DNA from: Lumnitzera littorea
Taxonomy: Eukaryota > Streptophyta > Magnoliopsida > Myrtales > Combretaceae
DNA length: 64,000 bases
Direction of reading: 5' to 3'
Assembly (NCBI GenBank): GCA_024138015.1
Contig: JAMXBB010000002.1
Span: 13,740,118-13,804,117, forward strand
A program made the translations under genes and the position numbers. Under the pieces are notes generated by a model. It did not search any database. It worked only from the letters and a program-made list of their open reading frames with translations, and had not been told where the DNA came from. Of the stretch, positions 12,159 through 24,999 are shown in pieces (the first letter of the stretch is position 1; every line of letters starts with the position of its first letter).

Positions 12159-15100
12159 ATGACAAGCAATAGTAATACTAACGAGAGAAGCGAATCACAA
12201 GAAACGCTGCCCCCATCAGAAGATCTAAAGAAGGGACCGTGGACGGCGGCAGAAGACGCGATGTTAGCGGAATTCGTGACGGAAAATGGAGAAGGCAATT
12301 GGAATGCGGTGCAACGGAAGACAAAGTTGAAGAGGTGTGGAAAAAGTTGTAGGTTAAGATGGGTTAACCACCTGAGGCCTAACCTAAGGAAAGGACCTTT
12401 CACTCCTGAGGAAGAGAACATTGTCATCCAACTTCATGCCAAGTATGGCAATAGATGGGCACGCATGGCTGCTCAGGTAATTCACATACGAATTGTTGAG
12501 CAAAATTTGATTAATCTTGATATATGAACATAATTTTGACAATTTTCATGGTTCTTTTATTCTTTCTTTAATTAATTAATTGGATTTATCACCAATAGCT
12601 TTGTGGTCTAATGACATCTGGTATCCTAAGTGGGATCCATCGGGTTCAATTGCCCCCTTCTCCGTTACAGTCACAAAAAAAAAAAAAAAAAAATAAAAAT
12701 AATAATAATAATTGGGTTTGTCTTTCATTATTATTTCAATAGAGGATCTTTTTAGAAAAATTATGCATAAATTTTAGATACATGTAAAAGGGTTCAATAA
12801 AATTCGATTTAAAGTATACTATTTCATTGAAATATCTTGTATGATATTCTTGTCCTAGACTAAATTCTTGGACACATTTCCAATTTCATTCTCAACTCAA
12901 TAGAATATATTATTTTTATTTAGAAATAATAAGATAAACCCAAGTTGTGTCTACTTTTGATTTCTCTTTCCTCATTTCTTTATTCCACTAATAATTAGAA
13001 ATTATTTCTAAATCTATTTTTATAAAAAAAAGAAAAGAAAAGAGTGTTCTCAAGTTTTTCCAATTTTCTATTTTATGAGATTGTAAACATATCTTAATTT
13101 GAATCAACATTGTCAGATCTAGTTTGAATAATTAATCCAAATATATAAGAAGGTAAAAAATTAAAGAAGTAAAATCAGGTTCAATTGGAATTAAACCAAG
13201 GTTGAATCAGAATTAAATTAGAACGATTTTATAATTTAATCAAATTGAATCGGATTGAACCATTACGGTCAATCCGAATTTGACAATCTTGATTTGAATA
13301 GAAAATGTTTGTTTAAGAGAGACATGAATCACTTGCATGTAGATGTTGTAAGGCTTGGAAGAAAGTTTTCCATTTCCTTTAGTTCCATCCGTGTTCCACC
13401 AATTACAAGAAGCCACATAATAAAACTATTGTTTAATGTGGACCCGCTTCTTCATTTACACATCATCTTTTATGATTAACGAAAACATGGACAGAAGGAA
13501 CTATCAATCTAATATAAAGCATCTACACTTTTTAGTTTTTTATATCACTAAATTTTACATATGCATCCTTCACAAAAGTAGAAGGATTTTTCCTTATATG
13601 TAAAAATTTTCCACTTTTTGATCTTCCACTGTTAATTTCTAAATCTTTTTACGTTTTTTTTGCTTATGCTTGTTGGGTTCAAAAAAAGTATTCGAGCAAT
13701 CGTAGCATTTCTTTCCGAAAGTAACATAAAATAATCGAATTACAGTGAATTGGGTATGACATGATTATAAGTATAGATTTCGTTATTAGTAAGTAGCCAA
13801 AATCTTTAGAAAAAAAAAATTAAAAGTTCTAAAAATTATTTGTTTTGCGATAAATTAATAAAATTTTCACTTGAAACAATCAAGTCAAAAAATTTAGTGG
13901 AAATCTGCAATTGGTTTTCTTTCAGAAATCAGCAAAGTTCTATATATTTTATTCAAAATTGTTTTATTCTCTAAGAAAACCGTATTCATATGGAAAGAAA
14001 AATACTGAAATTGTAGAACTCAATTAAAATATATTTGTGTTTTAAATAGAAGTATGCATCTAGCTTAATACTCATTTACATTTAAAGAAAAATTTTGATT
14101 TCATTTTAAGCTTTTTATATGATTAATATAGGTTAACTTTTTTATTTTTATATATTTTTTTTATAGTTACCAGGACGAACCGACAACGAGATAAAAAATT
14201 TTTGGAACACTAGGATGAAAAGACGCCAAAGATCGAATTTACCTCTATATCCTCAAGAAATACAAAAAGAAGAAGGCACTCAAATTCGCCAAAAGCAATT
14301 AAAACTCACAGATTCTTCATCACCCTTGACTTCTCTCCTGTCACCTTCTCGTCTTAAGGACAATAATAACAACCTTAATCAAAATGAGCTTTCTTGTTTT
14401 GATCCCATAAAGTTTCCCATTTCATCAAACACATTAGTACAAGATAGCAACCAACCTTCACTATGTTCCAATTTGTCCCAACAAGGCAATCCCTATGTTA
14501 GTAACATTAATTTCATGACCATGCCATCTGGGGTTCCTTCTTCATCAACTATTTCTCCATTCGCATTTTCTTCTTCATCATCATCATCTAACCTAATCGA
14601 CCAAAACCTCGCGGTTTGTAAATCGGCTTTCCCTTCGTCACACATCGAAAATTTAAACTGTTTCAACAATGAGGGACAGCGACTTAGCCACATTGGTGAC
14701 CCCATGTTAGTTATGGGAGGTCAGGTTGCGAGTGGAGGTTTATATGACATGCTCACGGATGTTAGCGGGCTCCCTTCAAACCAAATGCCTTCATTGGAGG
14801 CAACAACCTCAGCCTCCTCGATAAGTGGGGCTGGGGGTTGCATGATTGAAGATGATGCGAGTGGCAACACTAGCAAGCATGATACTGAGATTTTGCAACC
14901 ACGGATTAATAGCGAGAAGAATGATACTGAGATCGTGCAACCGCGGATCAATAGCGAGCTCTTGGATGCCCTTGTGGAAGAGAGTAAGACCTTAGCTCAA
15001 AAGAGGAAGGCGGAGAAGGAAAATTGCTCAGGAGAATATGATGATAAACGCGTTCGGGAAAATCCAAACGAGGATTTGATCTCCACTCAATCCTCAATTG

Positions 15101-15972
15101 GTTAGTCATCTTTCTCATTCTCATTCTTGTTCTTCTTTTACATACTTAGCTATTAATTCTTTATATAGTCGTGAAAGTTTCATTTTTAAAAACCCTTGAT
15201 TACTCATTCCCTTCATATCAAATCTTCAGAATTTTTTTTTTAAACTTACCGATTAATAGTTAAGTTTATTTAAATTCTTAAAATATTTTATAATATTTTT
15301 CTTTTTTTTATAATTTCAACAATCCGTGAATATTTCAAAAGGTAAATTTAGAAAACTTAGAGAAGATAAATTTTAATAAGTTCATTTCCAATGTCGTAAC
15401 ATATAAAAAAATAAGATCAAACACCAAAACAAAATGTGCTTTAAATAGTATACATCATGTTTTGACTAAATATGTAAAATAAGACACCAAAACAAAGAGG
15501 AACTTAAATAATATTAATACATCTACCGATTTAACATATAGATTCCTTCCATCTTCATTCGAGTCTAATTGTCTTATATATTGAAAAATTAATAGAAGTT
15601 ATACCTATCTACTTTTACTTGAAGTCCCGGCTTTATCATTTTCTAATATTACTTATCTAATGCTTCTCTTCTCCTTACATGGCATTAATATAAGCAGCAA
15701 TGAGAGGTGATGAGGAACCATCAGAGCTACCGTATATTATGGAGGATGATTTATCTAGCTTGCTTCAGAATTTTTCCTCAGCGACACCGCTGCCTGATTG
15801 GTATCATCGAGAATGGAACAATACAAGCAGCACCGTGTTTGATCTCTCGGCGCCCAAGGATGCACCTCAGCCACCATCAGCCGATACCTCCTCGAAACGT
15901 GATGAACGACGGAAGCCTCATAGGAGCGACAAAACGTGCTTGGATGATGACAAGGGCTTCGGTTTCTCGTAG
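12159..15972 (+). CDS. GAMYB-type R2R3-MYB transcription factor, three exons
   Basis: Exons are 12159-12476, 14167-15100 and 15698-15972, all with GT/AG borders; the joined frame is 1527 nt, 508 residues. The start is the first ATG of the frame after an upstream uORF stop. R2 (residues about 25-75, KKGPWTAAED ... WNAVQ ... CGKSCRLRWVNHLRP) and R3 (about 76-125, KGPFTPEEE ... GNRWARMAAQ|LPGRTDNEIKNFWNTR) carry the expected regularly spaced Trp, with Phe at the usual R3 first position. 'KRRQRSNLPLYP' after R3 is the hallmark of the GAMYB subgroup (Arabidopsis MYB33/65/97/101/120 relatives). The protein should be a nuclear DNA-binding activator; relatives act in gibberellin response, anther, pollen tube and aleurone programmes. 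The C-terminal half is Ser/Asn-rich and acidic. Intron 1 splits R3 at the usual place. Closest subgroup (MYB97/101/120 or MYB33/65) is not resolved. No in-frame stop or shift is seen. Confidence 0.93.
12477..14166 (+). other. MYB intron 1 (1690 bp)
   Basis: GTAATT donor and 'ttatag' acceptor. It is long for this position because it has accumulated a SINE-like insertion (12591-12709) and a stretch rich in GGTTCAATT-like motifs (about 13100-13265). The same type of degenerate motif reappears downstream of the gene at 16560-17060. The open frame at 13255-13479 is not supported as coding. Confidence 0.85.
12578..12722 (+). mobile_element. tRNA-derived SINE-like insertion with flanking repeats
   Basis: A body of about 119 bp (12591-12709) contains an A-box-like 'tggtctaatgac', a B-box-like 'gggttcaattgcc', and ends in A18 followed by (AAT)n. 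It is flanked by imperfect 13-bp repeats, aattggatttatc (12578-12590) and aattgggtttgtc (12710-12722), matching at 11 of 13 positions. These look like an aged target-site duplication. The size and structure fit plant tRNA-derived SINEs; the exact family is not identified. Confidence 0.65.
14765..14785 (+). promoter_or_regulatory. miR159/miR319-family target site in MYB exon 2
   Basis: The exon contains GGGCTCCCTTCAAACCAAA (14767-14785), encoding ..SGLPSNQ... Against the canonical miR159 sequence from memory, nucleotides 1-5 and 7-17 pair, nucleotide 6 is an A:A mismatch, 18 is a G:U wobble, 19 pairs, and 20-21 do not pair. GAMYB genes are the classic miR159 targets and the site lies at the usual place downstream of the MYB repeats, so the call is strong. 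The position-6 mismatch may weaken regulation. Confidence 0.85.
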
Positions 15973-18299
15973 AATTTGACGATTTGGTAAAATCTTTAGG
16001 CACAAGGGATGACATATAGATGTTAACATAGGACTAGTTTTAGATGTTAGTATCTAGTGGTTTTTGTTTTTAAATTTTATTTATATATATATATTTTTTG
16101 TTTCTTGGTTTTGTATCTAGGTTTTGTGCCTGTGTAACTAATGGATTTTCGTATAAATTAAAAATTAGAGTGTTAGTAAGCCGAAGGGTCGTTTCGAAAT
16201 ATACAAACCGAAAAATACAAACGGCAACCTTCTATCCGCCACGACATCTGCTGTTCATATCCTCCTCCACCATGACCAACCACCGACCACGACAACAAGC
16301 CAAAGCAATACCATAAAATTGAACAAGTGAAAGTGGGTTGCATTCCTGGAGTGGTAAAATATGACAAACAAATAATGAAATAAATGAATAGAAGTTAAAG
16401 AATAACAATGTCAACGACTAAATAAATAACAGTTAAAAAATATAACAACCCGAGTCTTGATATCATTATCTTTCAAGAATCGTTCCACCTCTCAAATAAT
16501 AGTACAGAAGTCTTTCATGTGACACAATTCTCCCACAATACGAATAGGTTTGGCAATTTATTGAAGTGTTCATGGTTTAATTCAATTTCAATTTCTATTC
16601 GATTTGATTTAAAGATCAAATTGAACCGAATCTCATTTAAAAAGGTTCAATTCAAATATTTAATGAACCAAATTGTTTTTATCATTTATGACAATATTGC
16701 ATCTTAAATGAAGTGAAGGTGTGTAAATTAGCTAGAGATGAGAGAAATAGTAAAGGAAAAGAAGTGAATAATAAAGACTAAGAGTAAAATAAGTAATAAC
16801 AAATACAAAATGGTAAATGAGATTAAATTGAAATATCGACATAATTTAAAAATAAAAAATATAGTACAATTTTTGATTTTTATTAGAAACGATTTGGTTT
16901 GAGTTGAAGCAGTTCAATTCTACTTAGCAATCTATTTAGACCTTCTAACCAAATTGTAAATTGTCTGGACCTTTTGTGAATTAAACCAAAATATAAAAGA
17001 ACTACATTTTTCATTTTGGTTCAATTCTCAATTTGATTCTCGGTTCAATTCAATAAACGGCTCTAACAATTCATGCTAAAAGGTAATATTTGTGTGTTTA
17101 TTTCAAATTAATGGCAAAGTATACAAAATTAAATAAAAATCACAAACAATTATTCTACGAAATAAATATATTTATTTATGTTATAATCATGTCTTTTTAT
17201 GTTATTTAGCATGTTTTCTCTCTATAAGTTATGTTAATATTCATATTATGTTATCATGTCAACCATCGATCTAAATACAAGAAGTATGTGTCATAAGAAA
17301 CATATGGTCTCTCCTTAGAGCTATTGTGTTTTCTGTTCACTTTTTCCTTTTTTCAATATATCAAACAAATATTTATTATAAATGCAATGCGCAATAATAT
17401 ATTCAAATATTTGACCCTTTTTCAATATAATTGCTCAATGAAATATTTGTACCGTATACATATATCATATATATCCATTCGAATTATTTTACACTAGCTG
17501 TTAAGTAATAAGAAAGCTTCTTTAGTGTCACATAGCCTTATAAAGACAACAGTTATAGAATATGCAAAATAAGCCTTTAGAAATAACATCATTACAACCT
17601 TTGGTTGTATATGGCGATTCTTGTGTACTGGACAGTGTAGCTTTAGTAGTCCGGTGGATTTGGTTTTTGTGGAAAATGAGGTTACTTTTTCGGGGAAAGG
17701 AAAGAACATTGCAAAAAATAAAGAAAAATTTCAAAATTATCCGTCTTGAAAAAATATCCTTAAAACTATAATACTTGAAATCACTTCTTCAAAAAATGAT
17801 TTTAGTTTTAATTGAAATTGTTTTTTCAAAAGGCGATTTTAAATATAATGATAAAATCGTCTTTTAGTTTTAATAAAAATTTATTTGGATTTATTGTATT
17901 GTGATGGAAATTATTTTCCTATGACCGATATTTTTGGGATCTTTTTTTTTACCATAATTTTCCTTTTTCCTCTCTTTCCCTCCATTTTTACGCTAGAGTT
18001 GACCATTTAACCGCTAAACACTATAGATAGAACGTGAATTTTACCTTCTTCGTTTTTTTCCCTCCTCAAGTTTAAGGTCTTGATTGACAGCAAAATTTTT
18101 TTGCCCGATATATGTAGACTACAGGTAAGCATGAATACCTTGCACTCACGTGGTCATTGTCATCCAGGACAAACGGGAATAAATAGGTTAAAATTAGTTG
18201 CTTATACTATCCCAAAAATCCATCAAGTCTCATTTGATTTCTCCAAGTTTAAACCAAAACCCAATTAAATGCTTTATATTTTAATCAAATCATTCTACC

Positions 18300-18332
<33 letters not shown>

Positions 18333-20387
18333 CGTGTTAGGAATCAACTACGTTCCTCTTTTGGTGCTTTTTATAATGTACGACTATATATATAAAGGCT
18401 TAAATGTTATAATATATGAAGCATAGAAGATTAAAACGATTCATTAAAAATACCAAAAAGCATAATTAATTAAGTTTCACATTAATCTAGAGGATTTATG
18501 ATTCGCTTAAAGCGTCTTAAGCATGTTAAACTCGAATAGCATTAGATAGAGAATAAGTTGCATTATGGATGATATCCTCTTGCATAAATGAGAGTCTGAC
18601 AGTTTTATTTTTTTATTCTTAATTAATAGAAAAGTTAATGTATGTGTGGAATGAACTGTGTTCCCAAACAAAAAGGGTATGAGCGATGTGTTTTTTGGAG
18701 TTAAATCCTCGTCTCTTTTGAGTAACTTATTATTGGCTGATAATGTAATTAGATCGATTGCAACTCACTTAGTAGGGAAAAAAATTATTCATATTTTGGA
18801 TTGACTTTGTGTATATATATTTACATTATTATTGTATACCCCACATTTTGTGTACCAAGGAAATGTCAAGCTTATGCAAAGTTTACCATACCACATAGCT
18901 AATCTTAGGGTGCTTTCCAGACAGACATGAAAAACGCATGAAAAATAGAATAAGTGCTGAGTTGACTCTTGCGTTGCCTACGCATGAACATCGCCCATGT
19001 TCACTTACGGCGTGCACTCACGTAGACCAGCCTATTTCAAGCCGTTGATTCTTCTTCCCATATCCCATCGATGTTGTCTTGTTAACCTTATCTCATTGCC
19101 GTAAGTTTAGCAAAAGACGAAAACTTTCCTGGAAGTGTGGTTTTTTTTTTTTTTTTCTCTAATACATTTTTATAAAATAAGTGCCGACCTTCCACTCATA
19201 TTCCTGCAAAACTAGGTATGAAAATCCGAATAGAATGACCGGCATCAATATCGAAAAATTTTTGGGCCTAAAAGAAACCTGATCGGAATTCTAATAAGGA
19301 TAAGTAGATTAAAAGTTCCCTGTATTTGTATTAAAAAATTAATTGAATCTTATATATTATTTTCTCACACCATAGAATGTCCTCCACGTATAGTTATTCA
19401 TCATAGGATTCCTAAAAAACAAAATTAAATAATTCAATCACAACATCTTGAACTTAATGACTTTTGACACAAATGAATATATATATCTTCTATTATTATT
19501 AAAGGAGTAGTTTTTTTTTTTTTTTTTCACTCCACAATGTATAATAGTAATTTTTAATATAATTTTTTTAACCACTTTCTCACACACCAATAACTGGCTT
19601 ACACATTTTCCTCTCTCCTCATTTTCCTCCCCATGACTTGTTCTCTCTCTTTTTTTGATATTTTTATTTCATCCCTTCCAGGATCACTTTCAAAACCATT
19701 TCTTCCCTCATTTGCCAAAAGAAAAGGGGAAAAAAAAAAATCGATGGACAATTTGTAGCTTGAAATCAACACAAAAGAGTCATGCATGAAAGGAAAATCA
19801 AAATGGGAAAAGAGAAGAAGAAAGAAACCTAAAAACCTAGAAGTTCTGGAATTGAGAAAAAGTAAATTCGAGAAAAGAAATAGTGATAGAGAAGAAGAAA
19901 ATAAGAGCATTTTCGAAGGTATGGTGCTATTGCTAAGATAGGGAATTTAATGAAAAAATAATAATGATACCTAAATTGGTAAGTTTTAATATGTAGCATT
20001 TACTATATTTTGTTTAGTAATCTTCATTCATTTAAATTAGCAGTTGCTTTGTTATTGAAAAATCTTTGCAACAAAACTATAAATCACTTTCCATGCAATT
20101 GCCTGAGTTTGATTTAGAATTTATTCCATTCTTTTAAATTTTTTCTTCTTTTACTTTTTTATTGTGTTTCTATATTTTGTTCGATAATCTTCATTTATTT
20201 TAATATGCTGTTGCTTTATTTGGATTCAAGTTATAGAAAGCTTTATGCAAATGAGTGGATGGAGCTTTAGCATAGGTGGCTAGAATTAACAAACCATAGA
20301 GTAAATGAAAGAACTTGTCTTGGTGGGTTTTGATGTGAAACCACATCACAACAAAACCAGCCACAATGAATATATGTGATCAATTTG
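15973..20387. other. intergenic region, no gene seen
   Basis: The MYB 3' UTR (about 15973-16120) grades into AT-rich DNA. Visible structure includes degenerate GGTTCAATT/AATTGAACC-rich sequence at 16540-17060, a 14-bp-armed inverted repeat at 17828-17841/17852-17865 (aaaaggcgatttta), (TA)n at 18306-18331, and T runs at 19141-19157 and 19511-19528. A purine/pyrimidine-skewed block lies at 19600-19910. A roughly 48-bp direct repeat occurs at 20004-20052 and 20172-20220 (atattttgtt...taatcttcatt). No open frame here resembles a protein family. Confidence 0.7.
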
Positions 20388-20451
20388 AATGCTATTAAGT
20401 GTTCTTCTCATTTATGTGTAAAGGATTGAATCTTGATGAATGAGCTACACT

Positions 20452-20467
20452 TGGTATCAAAGCCAGG
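20452..20467 (+). other. tRNA-Met primer binding site of the endogenous virus
   Basis: tggtatcaaagccagg matches the complement of the plant initiator tRNA-Met 3' end (TGGTATCAGAGCCAGG) at 15 of 16 positions; the one change is G to A. All caulimovirids use this primer for minus-strand DNA synthesis. It lies 42 nt before the first ATG of the viral coding region. Confidence 0.85.
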
Positions 20468-20509
20468 CAATTTCTTTTCTTTAGGAGAGGGGGAGAGTTA
20501 GTATTTACG

Positions 20510-21400
20510 ATGGAAAGCTCAGACACAACCACATCCACTTCAATTACCCCAACTATAGCCACCTTTAATTTAGATACAACCATCAATAAAAGTCATTCAA
20601 ACAAGATAGATTACCTATACGAGGTGTCTTATCTTAATGATCAAGAGAAGATCGATGGAACTTCATTACCTTTGGTAAATCCATACTCAGCTTTTGCTAG
20701 ACCTTAAAAATCTTTGCTTAGATCACTCATCACTCCAAACTCGAAATAAGTTAAGGAGTACATCTAATCCTCTAAATTTGACCAATGTCCTATTGGAGCC
20801 TCCCAAGAAGAGCAATTTGTAACTCTGCAGATACTACTAGAACTACCCAGGTTATAGTTATCTCGAGGTTATACCCACATACACTATAGAGCAATTAAGC
20901 TTGCTTTGACACTCCATGGGAGAAAAGGGTTGCCAGTAATGCATTACTAGATACAAGGTTTTTGGAATATCAACAAGCTTGTGTTGGTACCATAGAGATA
21001 ACTTTGAATGCTGGAATAGTATTTGTAACATTGTATCCAAACTACAACATAGCTTTGGCTTATCTAAAACTTTTGTAAGCATTACAAGTACAAGTCCAGA
21101 TCATTGGAGCACCATTGAATCCTAGGAGCACCATTGGATCCTAAAGCAATTGTAGCAACTTTATACTATCGAATGGTATACAGAGTTCAAAATTATTCCT
21201 TGGATTTATCTCTGTCAAGGAAAGGAAGTGAAGCCCTGATCATTTACATAGATTCTAATAGGACTCCTATAATCATCCATGCTCCAAGACAAATGTCCAA
21301 GGTAGATCGTTTAAAGATCTTACCAACAACATAGGTAACTAGCTATGAAAAACATCACCATAACATTGTCTCTATATGGTCTACTGACCTCGTGTTTGTA
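20510..21400 (+). pseudogene. viral movement protein domain (decayed)
   Basis: Starts at the first ATG after the primer site. The open part is 20510-20704, and the same protein continues in pieces to about 21400 across several stops (first TAA at 20705-20707) and probable shifts. The N-terminal position and the general character of the pieces agree with the 30K-type movement domain at the start of petuvirus polyproteins. In a live virus it would modify plasmodesmata for cell-to-cell spread. Identification rests on position and overall resemblance rather than on a single diagnostic motif. Confidence 0.6.
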
Positions 21401-21481
21401 AGGAAATAGGATAGCTCTGTAGTCATCCAATTTTAGAAGTTACAAGATGAACAAAAGACTAGTTCTTCTACTTTCTTAACC

Positions 21482-23470
21482 ATGATGATGATCCAACTAT
21501 TAGAAACCTATAGAGCTTTTAAACCAAACAAGTGTCTACAACAGATTGTCAAAAACTTTGACAATCAAGGAAAGCCAGTTTACTTCTTTAGAGACCCATT
21601 TAATGGCCATTGTTATTTTGATGAAAACTGCCAGTATGATGACTATCATTTTAAGAGAAATTTCCTAGATAAACCTTTAAGAACAAGGAAAAGAAGAGCA
21701 TCTTCTTACTGGAAGAGATACCAAGATGGTGATCCTACTATAAGACCACTTAGGGACAATTATGGGAAATGGCAGCATATGGTTCATTATGGACCATCTC
21801 CTTATCAAGATAAAACACTAGAAGTATGCCAACTCCAATTGAGACCTAAAGAGCAAGAGCCTCCTAAGCCAAATCATATGGGAGAATCCTTATATGGAAT
21901 GCTTCAACCAAATCCAAATCCTAACTCAATATATAGTATGTACAAAAGACTCAATAGGAATGACATCAAACTTGACCCCATAAGAGGAGAATCCAATTAT
22001 ACTCCAGAGCCTCTTAGCTGGAGTAGATATGGAAAGCATTCTATTCAAGCATCTTAATAGTCGATTCCAAAGATTCTGAAGGAACAAGTTTCACTTAAGA
22101 AAAGGAGAGAAGAATCAGTATCATTTCCACAAATTAGCATTGGAAACTAAGATACTTCATCAGATTTCGACCAGGAGAATACAGATGATAATATTGTGAA
22201 AATTCCTATTGATTCTGATAACTCCACAAGTGACGATAATCATTAGTATCTATAGCAAACTAAGACTGAAGCACAAAAAGTCTTGTTTGACCCTTCTTTC
22301 ATGATGCAACCAAAGAATGATGAAAGTGAATTCCCACCTTGTAAGGAATACATTATGGAAATTTATCATCACTCTCATAAGGTTACAAATCTTATAGAAA
22401 GACATGCTTTAGGAAACCAAAAGAAGAGTAGCACAGCAGAAGCTATTCTTAATTAGCATACTGACAATTCTGTTGCACAAAACAAAATTCTCAAGAAGAT
22501 GGACTCTAATGTAAAGAATATCCAACAAAGGTTATCTACTATTGAAAAGAAAGTAGATAACAATTCATCGATAATTTCTCTCTTTCAAAAGAGACTTGAA
22601 GACGTAAAGAAGTCCATATCACAATCAGGTATGAGTCTTTAAGATTATGTAGACCACAAGGAGTTAGAAATTAGAAAGTTGAAAAATCTAATTGCCATGT
22701 TGGAAGCCAAAGACAAGGGAACTTCTTATGTTCCACCTACTATAGAAACAAATATCTTTTTCGACACTCTAAAACTAAGAAAAACATCAATATTCTTCTC
22801 AAAGCCTTAATAATAACCCAAGAAGACTCTGTTTAAACTAAGAGAGCAAATCAAACAGATTGAGGCCTCTAGAAAGAAGAAGGGAAAGATAAAAGAGACT
22901 TCAACAAGTTCTGCAAAAGATCTTTATAAGACTCAAAATTTGGGAGATAGTGATGATGATAAACCTGATGATAACACTTCCAAATCAAGAGTATGCATGG
23001 TAAAAACCTAGGATGATAATCCTATCAAGGTTTTCCTACAAGCCTATCAACACCAGACAATTCCAAAAATTGCTATAGCTGAAAAATCTAAAGAAGAGAT
23101 CCCTAGCTCTTCTAAAGAAGCGCCAACAGATGAAGATGCCATAAGCAATTCTAATGAAGAAGAATCAAGCAATCCAGACATTAACCAAGAGACAAGCACA
23201 TCACAAGAATATTTGGATGAAACTGATATTTCTAGTGAAGAAAGCATTACTTCTGAACCACCATCAAAACCAATCGTGATGGTTTGGAGTAATAATAATG
23301 ATGAGTTAGATTTTGAAATGACTACAAAAGTTTCTTCTTCCTCACCAAAAACTCTTAAATCTAGTGGTTCTGCTTTTACACTAGATGACATTCCATATAA
23401 GAGATGGCTAGATAGACTTCAAGAGTTTCATTCATGGATGTCAACAAAATTTTTGACACATCCTTCCTAA
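21482..23470 (+). pseudogene. viral linker, coiled-coil and capsid-precursor region (decayed)
   Basis: A 191-residue open segment (21482-22054) is basic and rich in Tyr/Arg/Pro and stays in the same frame as the movement region. After several stops, 22430-22700 encodes a coiled coil and 22900-23460 an acidic Ser/Glu-rich stretch, common ahead of caulimovirid capsid domains. The segment 23213-23470 begins the conserved capsid region. No enzymatic motif is expected or seen. Confidence 0.6.
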
Positions 23471-23566
23471 GGAGAAATTCTTACTGAATTTGTTAGCAAA
23501 TTTTCTAGAATACTTAAGGATTGGTAGAATTCTACGTCTAAACAAGACCAGATATATTACTTAACT

Positions 23567-24210
23567 TTGACAAATTTTGATGATGCCATCAACATCATTT
23601 ACAAATATCTCATAGGAAATCCAGAAAATTCAAGAGAAATGAAGAGGAAAGAGTTTCATGAGAGAAAGTATTGCCCTTATTTAAAAAAAAAGATTTGGAC
23701 AGACATTTTAAGATGGTCCAACTTTTTTATCAACTTAGAGTTGATATCAACTTGAAGCAAGTATTTCTTTCCTCCATTCCTCTGCTATTAGCAAGAGGAA
23801 TTGAACAATATCTTCAATTGAAAAATCAAAAGATAATCTATGTCTTAGTTAGAGAAATCCAACAAGTACTTCATATGATGATTGAAGATATGTGTGACAA
23901 ATAGAAAGTCATCAAAGACTACATTCGAGGCAGTAGTACCTTTGATGAAATGTGTAGTAAATCAGATTTCTACATTAAATGTAGAAATCCTGAAAAAGAA
24001 TGTGCTTGCAATCCAAAGAAGGAGAAACACTTCGAGGTCAGAAGTAGAAAATTCTTTCCAAAGACAAGAAGAAAGTTTCCAAGCAAGAAATGGAAATATT
24101 TCAAAAGGAAAGGAAAGAAAGGGAAAAAGTCTAGCTGCTGTTTCATATGCAACAAATCAGGACATTATGCTACACAATGTCCTAAAAAAGGATCTCAAAA
24201 AATTATCTAA
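23567..24210 (+). pseudogene. viral capsid/nucleocapsid with CCHC zinc knuckle (decayed)
   Basis: The reading frame shifts between 23567-23755 and 23671-23904, most simply at the A9 run near 23681-23690. An intact knuckle C-X2-C-X4-H-X4-C lies at 24139-24180 after a strongly Lys/Arg-rich stretch (24020-24135), as in the RNA-binding end of caulimovirid capsid proteins. A stop separates the pieces at 23902-23904. Confidence 0.8.
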
Positions 24211-24399
24211 GCAATTGTTGAAAAGGCTAAAGTCAAGATACGAAAAGATGAAGACCTTAAATCACTGTTCTTTGAAGAAGATCAACCATTAGAGAAAACT
24301 CTGCTCTTTCTACAAACATACACTAAAGAATTTGATTGGGAAGATTCAGGAGACAAATCTTACTCAATATGAGAAACACAGCTGAGCATTGCTAATGAA

Positions 24400-24800
24400 G
24401 TCATGAGTGTGAGCACTCTTCATGTTCCAATCCAAATTCTCATTAGCAAATATGCTAAACCCATCCATGTCATTGACTTCATTGATACTGGAGCCACTAA
24501 AGGTATTTTAGATCCTTAAGTACTTCCCAAAGATCTATGGATTTCACACTCAAAGACCTTTGTGACTGCATCTAATAAAGAATTTCGAATACATCTCAAA
24601 AGCAAGCCAGTAAAAATTCAGTTCTTCCTTGGATGTAGCATTATAACTCTAGTTTTTTTTTTTATCTCCATTACCCAACAAAGATATTGTTGTTGGTTAG
24701 GATATATTATCAAAAATGCCTCAAATGAAGATCCATCCAGAAGGAATAAAATTCAGAAAGTACCACAAGTCATACACTGAACTTCTAAGGTTTTATTCTA
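24400..24800 (+). pseudogene. viral aspartic protease domain (decayed)
   Basis: The catalytic Asp-Thr-Gly-Ala motif is intact at 24484-24495. A stop (24518-24520 region) and a T9 run near 24655 interrupt the domain. It sits between the zinc knuckle and RT as in all caulimovirids, where it processes the polyprotein. Confidence 0.8.
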
Positions 24801-24999
24801 TTGGGAAAGTCAGCATAGAGGAAATGGTCAAAAAGATCAAAATAGATGTATGTGTTGAGAACCATACTGAGTTCTCAGAAAAATGCAACCATCCTTTGTG
24901 GCAAAACCAAGAATTCTTTATGAAGATTCCCTTAAAAAAGAATGAAGATATCAATTCGACTAAAGCCGACCACTTAGGAATGAATCCTGAACATGCTTA

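Noticed and set aside
12053..12427. 124-residue - strand frame across MYB exon 1, and similar shadows at 14493-14951 and 15755-16015
   Set aside because: Antisense shadows of the MYB exons, whose + strand frame carries the R2R3 repeats and conserved motifs.
19599..19910. 103-residue - strand frame with an apparent hydrophobic start
   Set aside because: It comes from a pyrimidine/purine-skewed stretch (Ser/Phe/Leu and Lys/Glu repeats) with no family resemblance or gene signals.
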